Assembly: GCF_014645695.1 (NCBI RefSeq)
Contig: NZ_BMMF01000002.1
Coordinates: 252,292 to 316,291 of the forward strand
Length of the DNA: 64,000 bases
Source of the DNA: Salinarimonas ramus
GTDB lineage: Bacteria; Pseudomonadota; Alphaproteobacteria; Rhizobiales; Beijerinckiaceae
Reading direction: 5' to 3'
Shown: one piece after another, positions 18,040 to 29,411 of the stretch
Numbering within the stretch: position 1 is the stretch's first letter
Layout: the number at the start of each line of letters is the position of its first letter
Position numbers and translations under genes: made by a program
Notes under the pieces: generated by a model
Databases searched by the model: none
The model's input: only the letters and a program-made list of their open reading frames with translations
What the model was told of the DNA's origin: nothing

Positions 18040-19293
18040 TCAGCCGTCCTCGGAGCCCGGCGCGCGGGCGACCGGCACGCCGGCGATGCCGTCGCGCTCG
18101 TAGATGTCGTCGCGGAACTGCACCGTGCCGTCGGGCGTCGCCCAGGCGGTGATGTAGGTCCAGTAATTGTTGACGTTCTGCGACAGGCGCACGTCGATCC
18201 GCTCGCCGGAGCGGAAGGTCTCGTCGATGCGCGCGCGGTCCCAGCCCTGCTCCTGCGCCAGCAGCCACACGACGAGCTCGCGGACGCTCTGGATGCGCAC
18301 GCATCCCGAGGAGACGAAGCGGAAATCGTCGCCGAAGATGCCGCGCGCCGGCGTGTCGTGCATGTAGACCTGCTCGGTGTTGGGCATGTTGATGCGCACG
18401 AAGCCGAGCGAGTTGAACTCGCCGCCGGGATCCTGGCGGAAGACGTAGCGCGTCGCCTCGTCCGAGAACCAGTCCACCGCCTCCGGCGCGATCTCCTGGC
18501 CCTGGTGGGTCAGGATGCGGATGCGGTTGTCCGCGAGGTAGGAGGGGTTCTGCTGCATCAGCGGGATGAGGTCGCGGCGGATGATCGAGGCCGGGACCGT
18601 CCAGGTCGGGTTGAAGTTGATCTCGGTGATGCGCGAGTTGAAGATCGGCGAGGGCCGGTCGATCTTGCCGACGCCGGCGGCGTGACGGCTGACGACGGTC
18701 CCGGCCTCCACCGCCTCGACGGTGGCGGCGGGGATGTTCACGATGACGTAGCGGTCGCCGAGATTGCCGGAATAGGCGCGCAGCCGCACCACGTTCAGCT
18801 CGAGCTGCTGGAGCCTCACGTCCGCCGGCACGTTCAGGGAGACGATGGTCGAGGTGTTGAGCGCGCCCGTCGGCGTCAGGCCGTGGCGGTTCTGGACGCG
18901 ACGCACGGCCGCCTCGACGAAGGAATCGTACACGTCGGACGCGCCCGCCGCCGGCTCGAGGTCGCCCGACATGATGAGGCGGCGGCGCAGCGCCACCACG
19001 CTCGGCGAGCGCGAGCCGAGGCCCAGCCGCTCGTCGGGCACGCGCCCCCAGCCGCCCCGCGCGACGACGTCGGCGTAGCGGGAGATCATCTCCTCCGTCG
19101 CGGCGAGCGTCTGCGGGGAGAGGATCGGCGTGTCGATGCGCTCGATGCGGGTGCGCGTCGCGGCGTCGTAATTCTGCGCCCATTCCGCCTGGTACTGAGC
19201 GTACTGGACCGCTTGCGCGAGCGCTCCCTTCGAGGCGACGAGCGAGGCGAGGGCGAACGAACCGTTGGCGAGGAGGGCGCGGCGGGTGATCAT
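18040..19293 (-). CDS. Exported L,D-transpeptidase (YcbB/LdtD-like)
   Basis: A 417-residue enzyme expected to make 3-3 cross-links in peptidoglycan in the periplasm. An RR-containing signal peptide (TRRALLA, possible Tat, cleavage near ALAQ at 27) is followed by a peptidoglycan-binding repeat (about 93-155) and the YkuD catalytic domain (about 180-335). The active-site segment has H312 in VYMHDTP and the catalytic Cys C331 in SSGCVR. The usual signature is S/T-H-G-C; here Ser replaces that His, which is worth noting. Overall order (binding module before the YkuD domain) matches the LdtD/YcbB branch. It is a single-gene unit divergent from uvrA, with a 410-bp intergenic region. Confidence 0.88.
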   Translation of the reverse strand: MITRRALLANGSFALASLVASKGALAQAVQYAQYQAEWAQNYDAATRTRIERIDTPILSPQTLAATEEMISRYADVVARGGWGRVPDERLGLGSRSPSVVALRRRLIMSGDLEPAAGASDVYDSFVEAAVRRVQNRHGLTPTGALNTSTIVSLNVPADVRLQQLELNVVRLRAYSGNLGDRYVIVNIPAATVEAVEAGTVVSRHAAGVGKIDRPSPIFNSRITEINFNPTWTVPASIIRRDLIPLMQQNPSYLADNRIRILTHQGQEIAPEAVDWFSDEATRYVFRQDPGGEFNSLGFVRINMPNTEQVYMHDTPARGIFGDDFRFVSSGCVRIQSVRELVVWLLAQEQGWDRARIDETFRSGERIDVRLSQNVNNYWTYITAWATPDGTVQFRDDIYERDGIAGVPVARAPGSEDG

Positions 19294-19703
19294 GTCGAGG
19301 GATCGTCTCTCGTGCGGAACGGGGCGCCGCCGGATCGACGGATACGATCGGCATCGGCCCCGGAAGGGTGCTGCAAACCTAGTTTACGAACGATGAGCAG
19401 CGGGCCGAAATAAGGCAAGCCACGAGCGGGAGAGGCCAAGAGCGGCACCATGTCGCCGCTGTTGCGCGCGAGCCACAGCGCGGGTCGCCTCGCCAGGGGA
19501 AGCCGACCGGCGAGCCCCTTGTCGACGTACCCTTTTCGTTCTATCCAGGAGACGGGCCGCGCGAGGGTGCGGCGTCGCGTGCGCGATTCGCATGGCCGCC
19601 GGCCGGCGGGGGCGATGGCGCACGCGCGCAGGCGCACTATATCGACGCGGTCCGCGGGCCTCTCGCGCCCGCCCGCTCCCTCGACCGACGAGCCCGTCCA
19701 CGC
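19294..19703. other. 410-bp divergent gap between L,D-transpeptidase and uvrA
   Basis: No gene, RNA or repeat could be supported here. An AT-richer spot CACTATATCGA at about 19636-19646 could be the uvrA -10 region, without a matching -35. I looked for an alphaproteobacterial LexA box (GTTC-N7-GTTC in either direction) and did not find one. Confidence 0.4.
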
Positions 19704-22763
<3,060 letters not shown>

Positions 22764-22774
22764 CGGGGGGCGTC

Positions 22775-22941
22775 TCGCCCCCACCGGTCCTCGCTCTGCT
22801 CGGCCCACCTCCCCTGCGGGGAGGTTTCGACGTCGCGCACTGCATCGTCTTTCGTCGCGCAGGCGGGACGTTCATGAAGAGCGCCGCCCCGGCACCTCCC
22901 CGCAGGGGAGGTCGACGAGCGAAGCGAGACGGGTGGGGGCG
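22775..22941. repeat. Inverted pair of dispersed palindromic repeats
   Basis: Two copies of a roughly 50-bp element face each other downstream of uvrA. Each has the 19-bp palindromic core ACCTCCCC-GCAGGGGAGGT or its complement (22807-22825 and 22894-22912), followed by a CGA..GAAGCGAGAC-type spacer and a GGGTGGGGGCGA end. They occupy most of the 302-bp gap between uvrA and the next gene. See the family finding. Confidence 0.7.
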
Positions 22942-23065
22942 AAAGGACGACCACCGAGCCTCGGCCAGGATTGCTTCTATTCCCATAATCAGGAATCTTC
23001 CCGCCACGCTCCGAACTTCCCCGAAGCTCAGGCGTTGTCTCCTCAGAATTCGAGGAGACACGACA

Positions 23066-23281
23066 ATGTTGGACCAAGCGCGGTTTTCGCTGGGTGATCG
23101 GGTGAAGCTGGTTGCGGACGAGCGGCAGATGATCCGCATCCACCCCAACCAGATGGCCCTCACCTACGAGATCATCCGCATCGTCCCGGGCGAGCGCGAC
23201 GGCGAAGCCATCTACCACATCAAGAGCGACCGCGAGCCGCACATGCGCGCCGTGGACGAGAAGCACCTCGCGCAGGCGTGA
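23066..23281 (+). CDS. Small conserved protein of unknown function (71 aa)
   Basis: A 71-residue soluble protein beginning MLDQARFSLGDRVKL. It has a beta-rich pattern (GDRVKLV, LTYEIIRIVPG, AIYHIKSD) that could be a small SH3-like or CxxC-less regulatory barrel, and a Glu/Lys-rich end. GAGGAG lies 8 bases before the ATG, and a classic terminator follows 37 bp after the stop, so this is a genuine monocistronic gene and probably well expressed. I recall similar short proteins in Rhizobiales but know no function. Confidence 0.75.
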   Translation: MLDQARFSLGDRVKLVADERQMIRIHPNQMALTYEIIRIVPGERDGEAIYHIKSDREPHMRAVDEKHLAQA

Positions 23282-23318
23282 CCGCCACGCACCGACGGCA
23301 TCGTCGCTCGAAAGGCAG

Positions 23319-23350
23319 GGGACCTCCCGACCGGAGGTCCCTTTCTTTTT
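23319..23350 (+). terminator. Rho-independent terminator of the 71-aa gene
   Basis: A 9-bp stem GGGACCTCC / GGAGGTCCC with loop CGACC is followed by TTTCTTTTT. This is the clearest intrinsic terminator in the window. Confidence 0.9.
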
Positions 23351-23362
23351 GCGTCGTACCCC

Positions 23363-24601
23363 TCACGCGAACCGCGCATCGTACTCCAGCAGCGCGTTGA
23401 GCAGCACCTGCGCCCCCGCAGCACATTCCTCCATCGACGTCGATTCAGCCTCGTTGTGGGAGAGGCCGCCCTCGCAGGGGACGAAGACCATGGTGGTGGG
23501 CGCGACGCGGGCGGTGTAGGCGGCGTCGTGGCCGGCGCCGGAGATGATGTCGCGGTGCGAGAGGCCGGCCTTCTCGGCGCCGTTGCGAACGGCGGCGATG
23601 AGATCCGGGTCGAACTTCACGGGCGGCGAATCCCACACCTTCTTGTGCTCAAAATCGAGATCGATCTCGACCGCGACCGCCTCGATGGCGGCGTCGAGCT
23701 CGGCCTCCATCTGGGCGAGGACGGCATTCTCCGGGTGGCGGAAGTCCACGGTGAAGAACACCTGCCCGGGGATGACGTTGCGCGAGTTCGGCGTCACCTC
23801 GAGGAGCCCCACCGTGCCCACCGCGTCTGGCGCGTGCGCGTGCGCGATGGCGTCGACCAGATCGACGAGGCGCGCGGCGCCCACGAGCGCATTCTTGCGC
23901 AGGCGCATCGGCGTCGAGCCGGTATGCGCCTCGCGGCCGGTGAGCGTCACCTCGTACCAGCGCATGCCCTGCACGCCCTGCACGACTCCGATCGTCTTGC
24001 CCTCGGACTCGAGGATCGGACCCTGCTCGATGTGGAGCTCGAGCATGGCGGAGAACTTCACCTCGCCGGGCTTCTTGTCGCCGCGATAGCCGATGGCGCC
24101 GATGGCCTCCTTGAAGGTCACGCCCTGGCGATCCGTGCGGCTGTCCGCGAAGGCGGTGTCGAACACGCCGGCATAGACGCCCGAGCCCAGCATGGCGGGG
24201 GCGAAGCGCGAGCCTTCCTCGTTCGTCCAGTTCACGAGCATGAGCGGCGCGTTGGTCTCGTAGTTCAGCGCGTGCAGCGTGCGCATCACCTCGAGCCCGC
24301 CGAGCACGCCCAGCACCCCGTCGAACTTGCCGCCGGTGGGCTGCGTGTCGAGATGCGAGCCGATGGCGATGGGCGCCACGTCCGTGCGCTTGCCGGGGCG
24401 CGTCGCGAACATGTTGCCGACCTCGTCCACCTCGACGGTGCAGCCGAGCGTTTCGCATTCGGCCTTGAACCAGTCGCGGATCGTCTTGTCGAGGTCGGTG
24501 AGGGTGAGGCGCTTGATGCCGCCCTTCGCGGTCCCGCCCACCTTAGCGGTCTCCATCAGGGTGTCCCAGAGGCGCTGTGCGTCGATCGTGAGGTTCTGCA
24601 T
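23363..24601 (-). CDS. Zn-dependent N-carbamoyl amidohydrolase (beta-ureidopropionase type)
   Basis: A 412-residue M20-family metal-dependent amidase of the hydantoinase/carbamoylase group. Expected metal ligands are visible: H83 in GSHLDTQP, D94 in GKFDGVLG, E128/E129 in WTNEEGS, H190 in LELHIEQGP and H386 in LSHNEAE. In this setting (directly after dihydropyrimidinase, in the same strand and cluster as PreTA) the likely reaction is hydrolysis of N-carbamoyl-beta-alanine or N-carbamoyl-beta-aminoisobutyrate, the third step of reductive pyrimidine breakdown. Allantoate amidohydrolases share the same fold and motifs, so assignment rests on neighbours. A repeat pair separates it from hydA, yet both are on the minus strand and probably co-transcribed. 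Confidence 0.85.
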   Translation of the reverse strand: MQNLTIDAQRLWDTLMETAKVGGTAKGGIKRLTLTDLDKTIRDWFKAECETLGCTVEVDEVGNMFATRPGKRTDVAPIAIGSHLDTQPTGGKFDGVLGVLGGLEVMRTLHALNYETNAPLMLVNWTNEEGSRFAPAMLGSGVYAGVFDTAFADSRTDRQGVTFKEAIGAIGYRGDKKPGEVKFSAMLELHIEQGPILESEGKTIGVVQGVQGMRWYEVTLTGREAHTGSTPMRLRKNALVGAARLVDLVDAIAHAHAPDAVGTVGLLEVTPNSRNVIPGQVFFTVDFRHPENAVLAQMEAELDAAIEAVAVEIDLDFEHKKVWDSPPVKFDPDLIAAVRNGAEKAGLSHRDIISGAGHDAAYTARVAPTTMVFVPCEGGLSHNEAESTSMEECAAGAQVLLNALLEYDARFA

Positions 24602-24620
24602 GAAAATTCTGCCTTCTTCT

Positions 24621-24783
24621 TCCTTCCCTGCAGGGGAAGGTGGATCGGCGCGTCGCGCCGAGACGGATGGAGCGCGCCTGCAGGCGTACTCGGCGAAGCC
24701 GAAAATGGCGGGTCACCGGCAGGCGACGCACCCCACCCCTGATCCGCTACGCGGATCGTCCCCTCCCCTACAGGGAGGGAGGA
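24621..24783. repeat. Inverted pair of dispersed palindromic repeats
   Basis: Left copy 24621-24676 begins TCCTTCCCTGCAGGGGAAGG and continues to GAGACGGATGG; right copy 24729-24783 is the complement-oriented form ending CTACAGGGAGGGAGGA. They fill nearly all of the 182 bp between hydA and the amidohydrolase gene and end flush against the hydA stop codon. Confidence 0.7.
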
Positions 24784-26244
24784 TTACGGCACCACCGTCC
24801 CGTGCTCGCGCGCGATCGGGCGTGGCGCGGTCAGCGCCTTGAAGGTGGCGAGCGCGCGGGCGGGGGCGGGGAAGGGCTTTCTCGCGACGAAGGTGCCCCA
24901 GCCGCGCTCGGCGAGCACCCGGCCGTTCTCCGCGGCGAGGCGCCCGCGGGAGAAGACCTTCGCCGGCAGCCCCTTCAGCTCCACGCCCTCGAAGACGTTG
25001 TAGTCGATGCGCGAGACCTGCGAGGACGCCGAGATCGTCTTCGTCGCCTCCGGATCCCAGATCACGATGTCGGCGTCCGCGCCCTTCCGGATCACGCCTT
25101 TACGCGGATAGCAGTTGAGGATCCGCGCCGAGTTCGTGGACGTCACGGCCACGAACTCGTTGGGCGTGAGGATGCCCGTGTTCACGCCCTTCGACCAGAG
25201 CACCGGCATGCGGTCCTCGAGCCCGCCGGTGCCGTTGGGGATCTTGCGGAAATCGTCGAGACCCATGCGTTTCTGCTCGCTCGTGAACGAGCAATGGTCG
25301 GTCGCGACCACCTGCAGCGAGCCCGCCTGCAGCCCGGTCCAGAGGCTCTCCTGGTGCTTCTTGGGGCGGAAGGGCGGGGACATGACGCGGCGCGCCGCGT
25401 AGTCCCAATCGACGTTGTGGTAGTCGGTTTCGTCGAGCGTCAGGTGCTGGATCAGCGGCTCGCCGTAGACGCGCTTGCCGGCGGCGCGGGCGCGACTGAT
25501 AGCCTCGTGCGCCTCCTTGCAGGACACGTGCACGATGTAGAGCTGGCAGCCGGCCATGTCGGCGATCATGATCGCGCGGTTCGCCGCCTCGCCCTCGACC
25601 TCGGGCGGGCGCGAATAGGCGTGGAACTCGGGGCCGGACATGCCGCGGCCCATGTAGTCCTCCTGCAATTGCGCGACGACCTCGCCGTTCTCGGCATGCA
25701 CCATCGCCATGGCGCCGAGATCGGCGCAGCGCTTGAAGGAGTGGAAGAGCACGTCGTCCTCCACCATCAGCGCGCCCTTGTAGGCCATGAAGTGCTTGAA
25801 GGTGTTCACCCCGTGCTCGTTGACGATGGCGGCCATGTCGTCGAACACGCCCTCGTCCCAATGGGTCACGGCGAGGTGGTAGGAATAGTCGGCCGCCGCC
25901 TTCTCCGACTTGGCGCGCCAGTCTTTGTAGGCCTCGACCATGCTCTGGCCGGGGCCGGGAATGCAGAAATCGACGATCATGGTCGTGCCGCCCGAGAGCG
26001 CGGCCTTCGTGCCCCACTCGAAATCGTCGGCGGACACGGTGCCCATGAACTGGAATTCCATGTGGGTGTGCGGATCGATGCCGCCCGGCATGACGTAGGC
26101 GCCGGCGGCGTCGATCACCTCGGCGCCCGCGGGCACCTCGAGGTCCGCGCCCACCGCGACGATGGTCTCGCCGTCCACGAGCACGTCCGCGCGCTCGGAG
26201 ATGTCGGCGTTGACGACGGTTCCGCCCTTGATGACGAAGGCCAT
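24784..26244 (-). CDS. hydA: Dihydropyrimidinase
   Basis: A 486-residue cyclic amidohydrolase that opens the ring of 5,6-dihydrouracil or dihydrothymine. Di-metal ligands H59 and H61 lie in GGIDPHTHMEF, and the lysine that becomes carboxylated is K156 in FMAYKGALM. Further His ligands are in VHAENGEV and IVHVSCKEA, and the catalytic Asp is in ATDHCSFT. Length and order are standard for bacterial dihydropyrimidinase/D-hydantoinase. It follows the ABC importer genes on the minus strand and precedes the carbamoyl amidohydrolase, so it supplies step two of the pathway. AAGGAA lies upstream of the ATG. Confidence 0.93.
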   Translation of the reverse strand: MAFVIKGGTVVNADISERADVLVDGETIVAVGADLEVPAGAEVIDAAGAYVMPGGIDPHTHMEFQFMGTVSADDFEWGTKAALSGGTTMIVDFCIPGPGQSMVEAYKDWRAKSEKAAADYSYHLAVTHWDEGVFDDMAAIVNEHGVNTFKHFMAYKGALMVEDDVLFHSFKRCADLGAMAMVHAENGEVVAQLQEDYMGRGMSGPEFHAYSRPPEVEGEAANRAIMIADMAGCQLYIVHVSCKEAHEAISRARAAGKRVYGEPLIQHLTLDETDYHNVDWDYAARRVMSPPFRPKKHQESLWTGLQAGSLQVVATDHCSFTSEQKRMGLDDFRKIPNGTGGLEDRMPVLWSKGVNTGILTPNEFVAVTSTNSARILNCYPRKGVIRKGADADIVIWDPEATKTISASSQVSRIDYNVFEGVELKGLPAKVFSRGRLAAENGRVLAERGWGTFVARKPFPAPARALATFKALTAPRPIAREHGTVVP

Positions 26245-26300
26245 GCTCGTTCCTTCCCTGTTCTTTCCTTGCCGCGCGCTTCTCGCCTGCTCCGACGGTG

Positions 26301-26330
26301 GCGGGACCGGCCGCCGAGGACCGGTCCCGC
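26301..26330 (-). terminator. Hairpin between ABC binding-protein gene and hydA
   Basis: A 10-bp inverted repeat GCGGGACCGG / CCGGTCCCGC around a 10-base loop in the 102-bp gap. No T-run follows on the minus strand; it may protect the 3' end of the upstream message or partly terminate, lowering hydA expression relative to the binding protein. Confidence 0.4.
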
Positions 26331-26346
26331 GTTCTCGGCTCGCCGA

Positions 26347-27363
26347 TCAGAGGCCGGCGGCGTCGACGACCGCATGCGTCCAGGCACCCTCGGGAGCCTG
26401 CGAGATCACCGGGCTGTCGCCGCCCGAGGAGAGCAGCGTCTCCACCGTCTGCTCGTAGGCGGCCGGGTCGAGACGGCCCGCGCCCTCGCCGGTGGCGAGC
26501 AGCTTGGCGATCTCGCCCATCATGCGCACCTGGTGCTCCTCGGTCTGAGCGCCGCTGGCGTCGTTCTCGAGAACGATCATCGCGGCGTCCTCCGGGTTCT
26601 CGCGGGCCCATTCCCAGCCCTTCATCGACGCGCGCACGAAGCGGGCCATGGCGTCGACGAACTCGGGATCCGAGAGCCGGTTCTCGTCGACGTAGAGGCC
26701 GTCCTCCAGCGTCGCGACGCCCTGATCCGAATAGGGGAAGACGACGAGCTGCTCGGGCGTGAAGCCCGCGTCGATGACCTGCCAATACTCGTTGTAGGTC
26801 ATGGTCGAGACGCAGTCCGCCTGGCCCTGGATCAGCGGGTCGACGTTGAAGCCCTGGCGCAGCACGGTGACGCCGGCGTCCGAGCCGTCCGTCGGCAGGC
26901 CCAGCCGCGCCATCCAGGCGAGGAAGGGATACTCGTTGCCGGCGAACCAGACGCCCAGCGTCTTGCCGGGGAAGTCCTCCGGCGAGGCGATGCCGGTATC
27001 CTCGCGGCAGGTCAGCATCATGCCCGAGAGCTCGAAGGGCTGGGCGATGTTGACGAGCGGCACGCCGCGCTCGCGGGCGGCCAATGCCGCGGGCATCCAC
27101 TCGACGATGACGTCGGCGCCGCCGCCGGCGATCAGCTGCGGAGGCGCGATGTCCGGGCCGCCGGGATTGATCGTGACGTCGAGGTTCTCCTCCTCGTAGA
27201 AGCCCTGGTCCTTGGCCACGTAATAGCCCGCGAACTGGGCCTGGGTGACCCATTTCAGCTGGAGCGTGATCTCGTCCATCTCCTGGGCTTGCACTCCGGC
27301 GCCCATGCCGACGAGGAGCCCGAGCCCCACCGCCCCTGACAGTACCGTCTTCTTGGTCAGCAT
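26347..27363 (-). CDS. ABC importer substrate-binding protein (NMT1/THI5-like)
   Basis: A 338-residue periplasmic binding protein with a signal peptide (LGLLVGMGAGVQAQ, cleavage near residue 26). The mature N-terminus (ITLQLKWVTQAQFAGYYVAKD) is the NMT1/THI5-like signature used by thiamine-precursor, pyrimidine and taurine-type importers, including the conserved GYYVA segment and the GGGADVIVEW loop. Because it sits among dihydropyrimidine genes, uracil, thymine or a related pyrimidine is the likely ligand; this is inference. A purine-rich ribosome site GGAGGAGAG precedes the ATG. It is encoded just after the two permease genes. Confidence 0.85.
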   Translation of the reverse strand: MLTKKTVLSGAVGLGLLVGMGAGVQAQEMDEITLQLKWVTQAQFAGYYVAKDQGFYEEENLDVTINPGGPDIAPPQLIAGGGADVIVEWMPAALAARERGVPLVNIAQPFELSGMMLTCREDTGIASPEDFPGKTLGVWFAGNEYPFLAWMARLGLPTDGSDAGVTVLRQGFNVDPLIQGQADCVSTMTYNEYWQVIDAGFTPEQLVVFPYSDQGVATLEDGLYVDENRLSDPEFVDAMARFVRASMKGWEWARENPEDAAMIVLENDASGAQTEEHQVRMMGEIAKLLATGEGAGRLDPAAYEQTVETLLSSGGDSPVISQAPEGAWTHAVVDAAGL

Positions 27364-27399
27364 CGTCCTCTCTCCTCCACTGCCGTCGCCGCGCCCCTC

Positions 27400-28383
27400 T
27401 TATTTGCGGATCGACGGATGCCAGAAGGTCGCGGCGCGCTCCACGAGCGCGACGAGACCGTAGAAGGCGGAGCCTGCGACCGCGGCCATCGCGATCACGG
27501 CCCAGACCATGTCCAGGCCGAGGCGCGCCGCCTCGGCCGAGATGCGAAAGCCCATGCCCACGATCGGCGTGCCGAAGAACTCGGCCACGATGGCGCCGAT
27601 CAGCGCGAGGGTGGAATTGATCTTGAGCGCATTGAAGACGAAGGGCAGCGCGGCCGGAAGGCGCAGCTTGATCAGCGTCTCCCAATAGCCCGCCGCGTAG
27701 GAGCGCATCAGGTCGCGCTCCATGCGCGAGGCCTCCTCGAGGCCGGCGACGACGTTCACCAGCATGGGGAAGAACGTCATCACGACGACGACCGCGGCCT
27801 TCGACTGCCAGTCGAAGCCGAACCACATCACCATGATCGGCGCGATGCCGATGATGGGTAGAGCCGCCACGAAATTGCCCACGGGCAGCAGGCCGCGGCG
27901 CAGGAACGGCACGCGGTCGGCGAGGATCGCCACCGCGAAGCCCGACAGGCAGCCGATGGCGTAGCCGGCGAGCACGCCCTTGAGGAAGGTCTGCCGGAAG
28001 TCCGCCCAGAGCAGGTCCGTCGAGACGAGGATGCGCTCCCAGATGGCGGAGGGCGGCGGCATCAGCGCCGGCGGCACGCCGAAGCCGACGACGATGACCT
28101 CCCACAGGAAGAACAGGAAGGCGCCGAACAGGAAGGGCGTGAGCAGGTCCACCGCGAGCCGGCCCGGCTTCGAGCGCAGCTTCAGGCCAGCGAGGCCGGC
28201 GACCGACAGCGTCGCCACGACCCACAGCGCGATGACGAGCGCCCAGAAGCCGCCGCTCGCATCGCCCGCGACGTCCGGCTGGTGGACGAGGCCCAAAGCG
28301 TAGACGCAGCCCACCCAGGTGAGCGCGACGAGCCAGGCGACCTTGACGGGGCTCGACAGCCGGCGTTCGACGAAGGAGCTCAC
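27400..28383 (-). CDS. ABC importer permease (second of two)
   Basis: A 327-residue inner-membrane permease. Two hydrophobic helices in the first 70 residues precede the binding-protein-dependent transport domain, whose cytoplasmic EAA loop reads AAGYWETLIKLRLPAALPFVFNALKI in part. The start is GTG 28383, overlapping the previous permease's TGA by 4 bases (GTGA), which makes the two translationally coupled and the start firm. It belongs to the SsuC/TauC/ThiX-type family that usually pairs with NMT1-like binding proteins. It probably forms a heterodimer with the preceding permease. Confidence 0.88.
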   Translation of the reverse strand: MSSFVERRLSSPVKVAWLVALTWVGCVYALGLVHQPDVAGDASGGFWALVIALWVVATLSVAGLAGLKLRSKPGRLAVDLLTPFLFGAFLFFLWEVIVVGFGVPPALMPPPSAIWERILVSTDLLWADFRQTFLKGVLAGYAIGCLSGFAVAILADRVPFLRRGLLPVGNFVAALPIIGIAPIMVMWFGFDWQSKAAVVVVMTFFPMLVNVVAGLEEASRMERDLMRSYAAGYWETLIKLRLPAALPFVFNALKINSTLALIGAIVAEFFGTPIVGMGFRISAEAARLGLDMVWAVIAMAAVAGSAFYGLVALVERAATFWHPSIRK

Positions 28384-29306
28384 GGCCGCCCTCCCATCGC
28401 CTTCATCACCGCCTTCTCGAGCAGGCCCACCGCCACGACGAGGAGCGCCGCGCAGGCGGCGGCGACGACGAGCGCAGACCAGATCTGGATCGTCTGGCCG
28501 TAATACGAGCCCGCCAGAAGCCGCGCGCCGAGGCCCGCCTGCGCGCCCGTTGGCAATTCGGCCACGATGGCGCCGACGAGCGAGATCGCGATGGCGACCT
28601 TGAGGCTCGCGAACAGGTACGGCAGCGACGCCGGCAGCCGCAGCTTCCAGAAGATCTCCGCGGTGCTCGCCGAATAGGTGCGCATCAGGTCGCGCTGCAT
28701 GCGATCGGGCGCCTCGAGCCCCTTCACCATGCCGATCGTGACGGGGAAGAAGCACAGATAGGCCGAGATGATGGCCTTGGGGATGAGCCCGCGCAGGCCG
28801 ATGGAGCCGAGCACGACGACGATGATCGGGGCGATGGCGAGGATCGGCACCGTCTGCGAGGAGATCACCCACGGCATGAGGCTCTTCTGGAGCGTGCGCA
28901 GATGGACGATGCCGACCGCCAGCAGCACGCCGAGCGCCGAGCCCATGAGGAAGCCCACCAGAGTCGCGGAGATGGTCTCGGTGGCGTGATAGACGAGCGA
29001 GCGGCGCGAGGTCGGCGCCACGTCCAGCACCGTCTTGTGGAGCTCCACGAGGATCTGGTGGGGCACCGGCAGCATCGGCCGGTCTTCCGCCATGGTCTGC
29101 CAGAACACGGCGCCCGCGGACGCGTCCTGCCCCATGCGCGCGAAGCGCTCGGACACGCCCTGCCAGTTCATCGCGACGGCCGCGACGTACCACACGACCA
29201 TGATCGCCGCGACGACGACGAGCACGGGCCCGACATTGCCGCGCCAAAGCTTGCCGAGGAGGCCCGGGCGGGCGGCGCCGACGAGGGGGATCGAGGTGGT
29301 GCTCAT
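28380..29306 (-). CDS. ABC importer permease (first of two)
   Basis: A 308-residue inner-membrane permease, similar in plan to the following one. It has one N-terminal helix (about 28-50), a periplasmic segment, then five helices with the EAA loop STAEIFWKLRLPASLPYLF. Two different permease genes in one importer suggest a heterodimeric channel, less common than the single-permease arrangement in the SsuC/TauC family. The gap to the upstream ATPase gene (105 bp) is filled by a dispersed repeat copy. Confidence 0.87.
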   Translation of the reverse strand: MSTTSIPLVGAARPGLLGKLWRGNVGPVLVVVAAIMVVWYVAAVAMNWQGVSERFARMGQDASAGAVFWQTMAEDRPMLPVPHQILVELHKTVLDVAPTSRRSLVYHATETISATLVGFLMGSALGVLLAVGIVHLRTLQKSLMPWVISSQTVPILAIAPIIVVVLGSIGLRGLIPKAIISAYLCFFPVTIGMVKGLEAPDRMQRDLMRTYSASTAEIFWKLRLPASLPYLFASLKVAIAISLVGAIVAELPTGAQAGLGARLLAGSYYGQTIQIWSALVVAAACAALLVVAVGLLEKAVMKAMGGRP

Positions 29307-29356
29307 AGGCCGCTTCCCCGTGATGCGGGGCCGCTTTCGCGAGACGATGCCGCCGA

Positions 29357-29400
29357 CCTCCTTCCCTGTAGGGGAAGGTGGCGCGCGGAGCGAATCATCG
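29357..29400. repeat. Single copy of the dispersed palindromic repeat
   Basis: CCTCCTTCCCTGTAGGGGAAGG (29357-29378) followed by TGGCGCGCGGAGCGAATC matches the left halves of the copies at 24621 and 30391. It lies between the ABC ATPase and permease genes, within what is otherwise one operon. Confidence 0.65.
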
Positions 29401-29411
29401 AACCCATCGCC

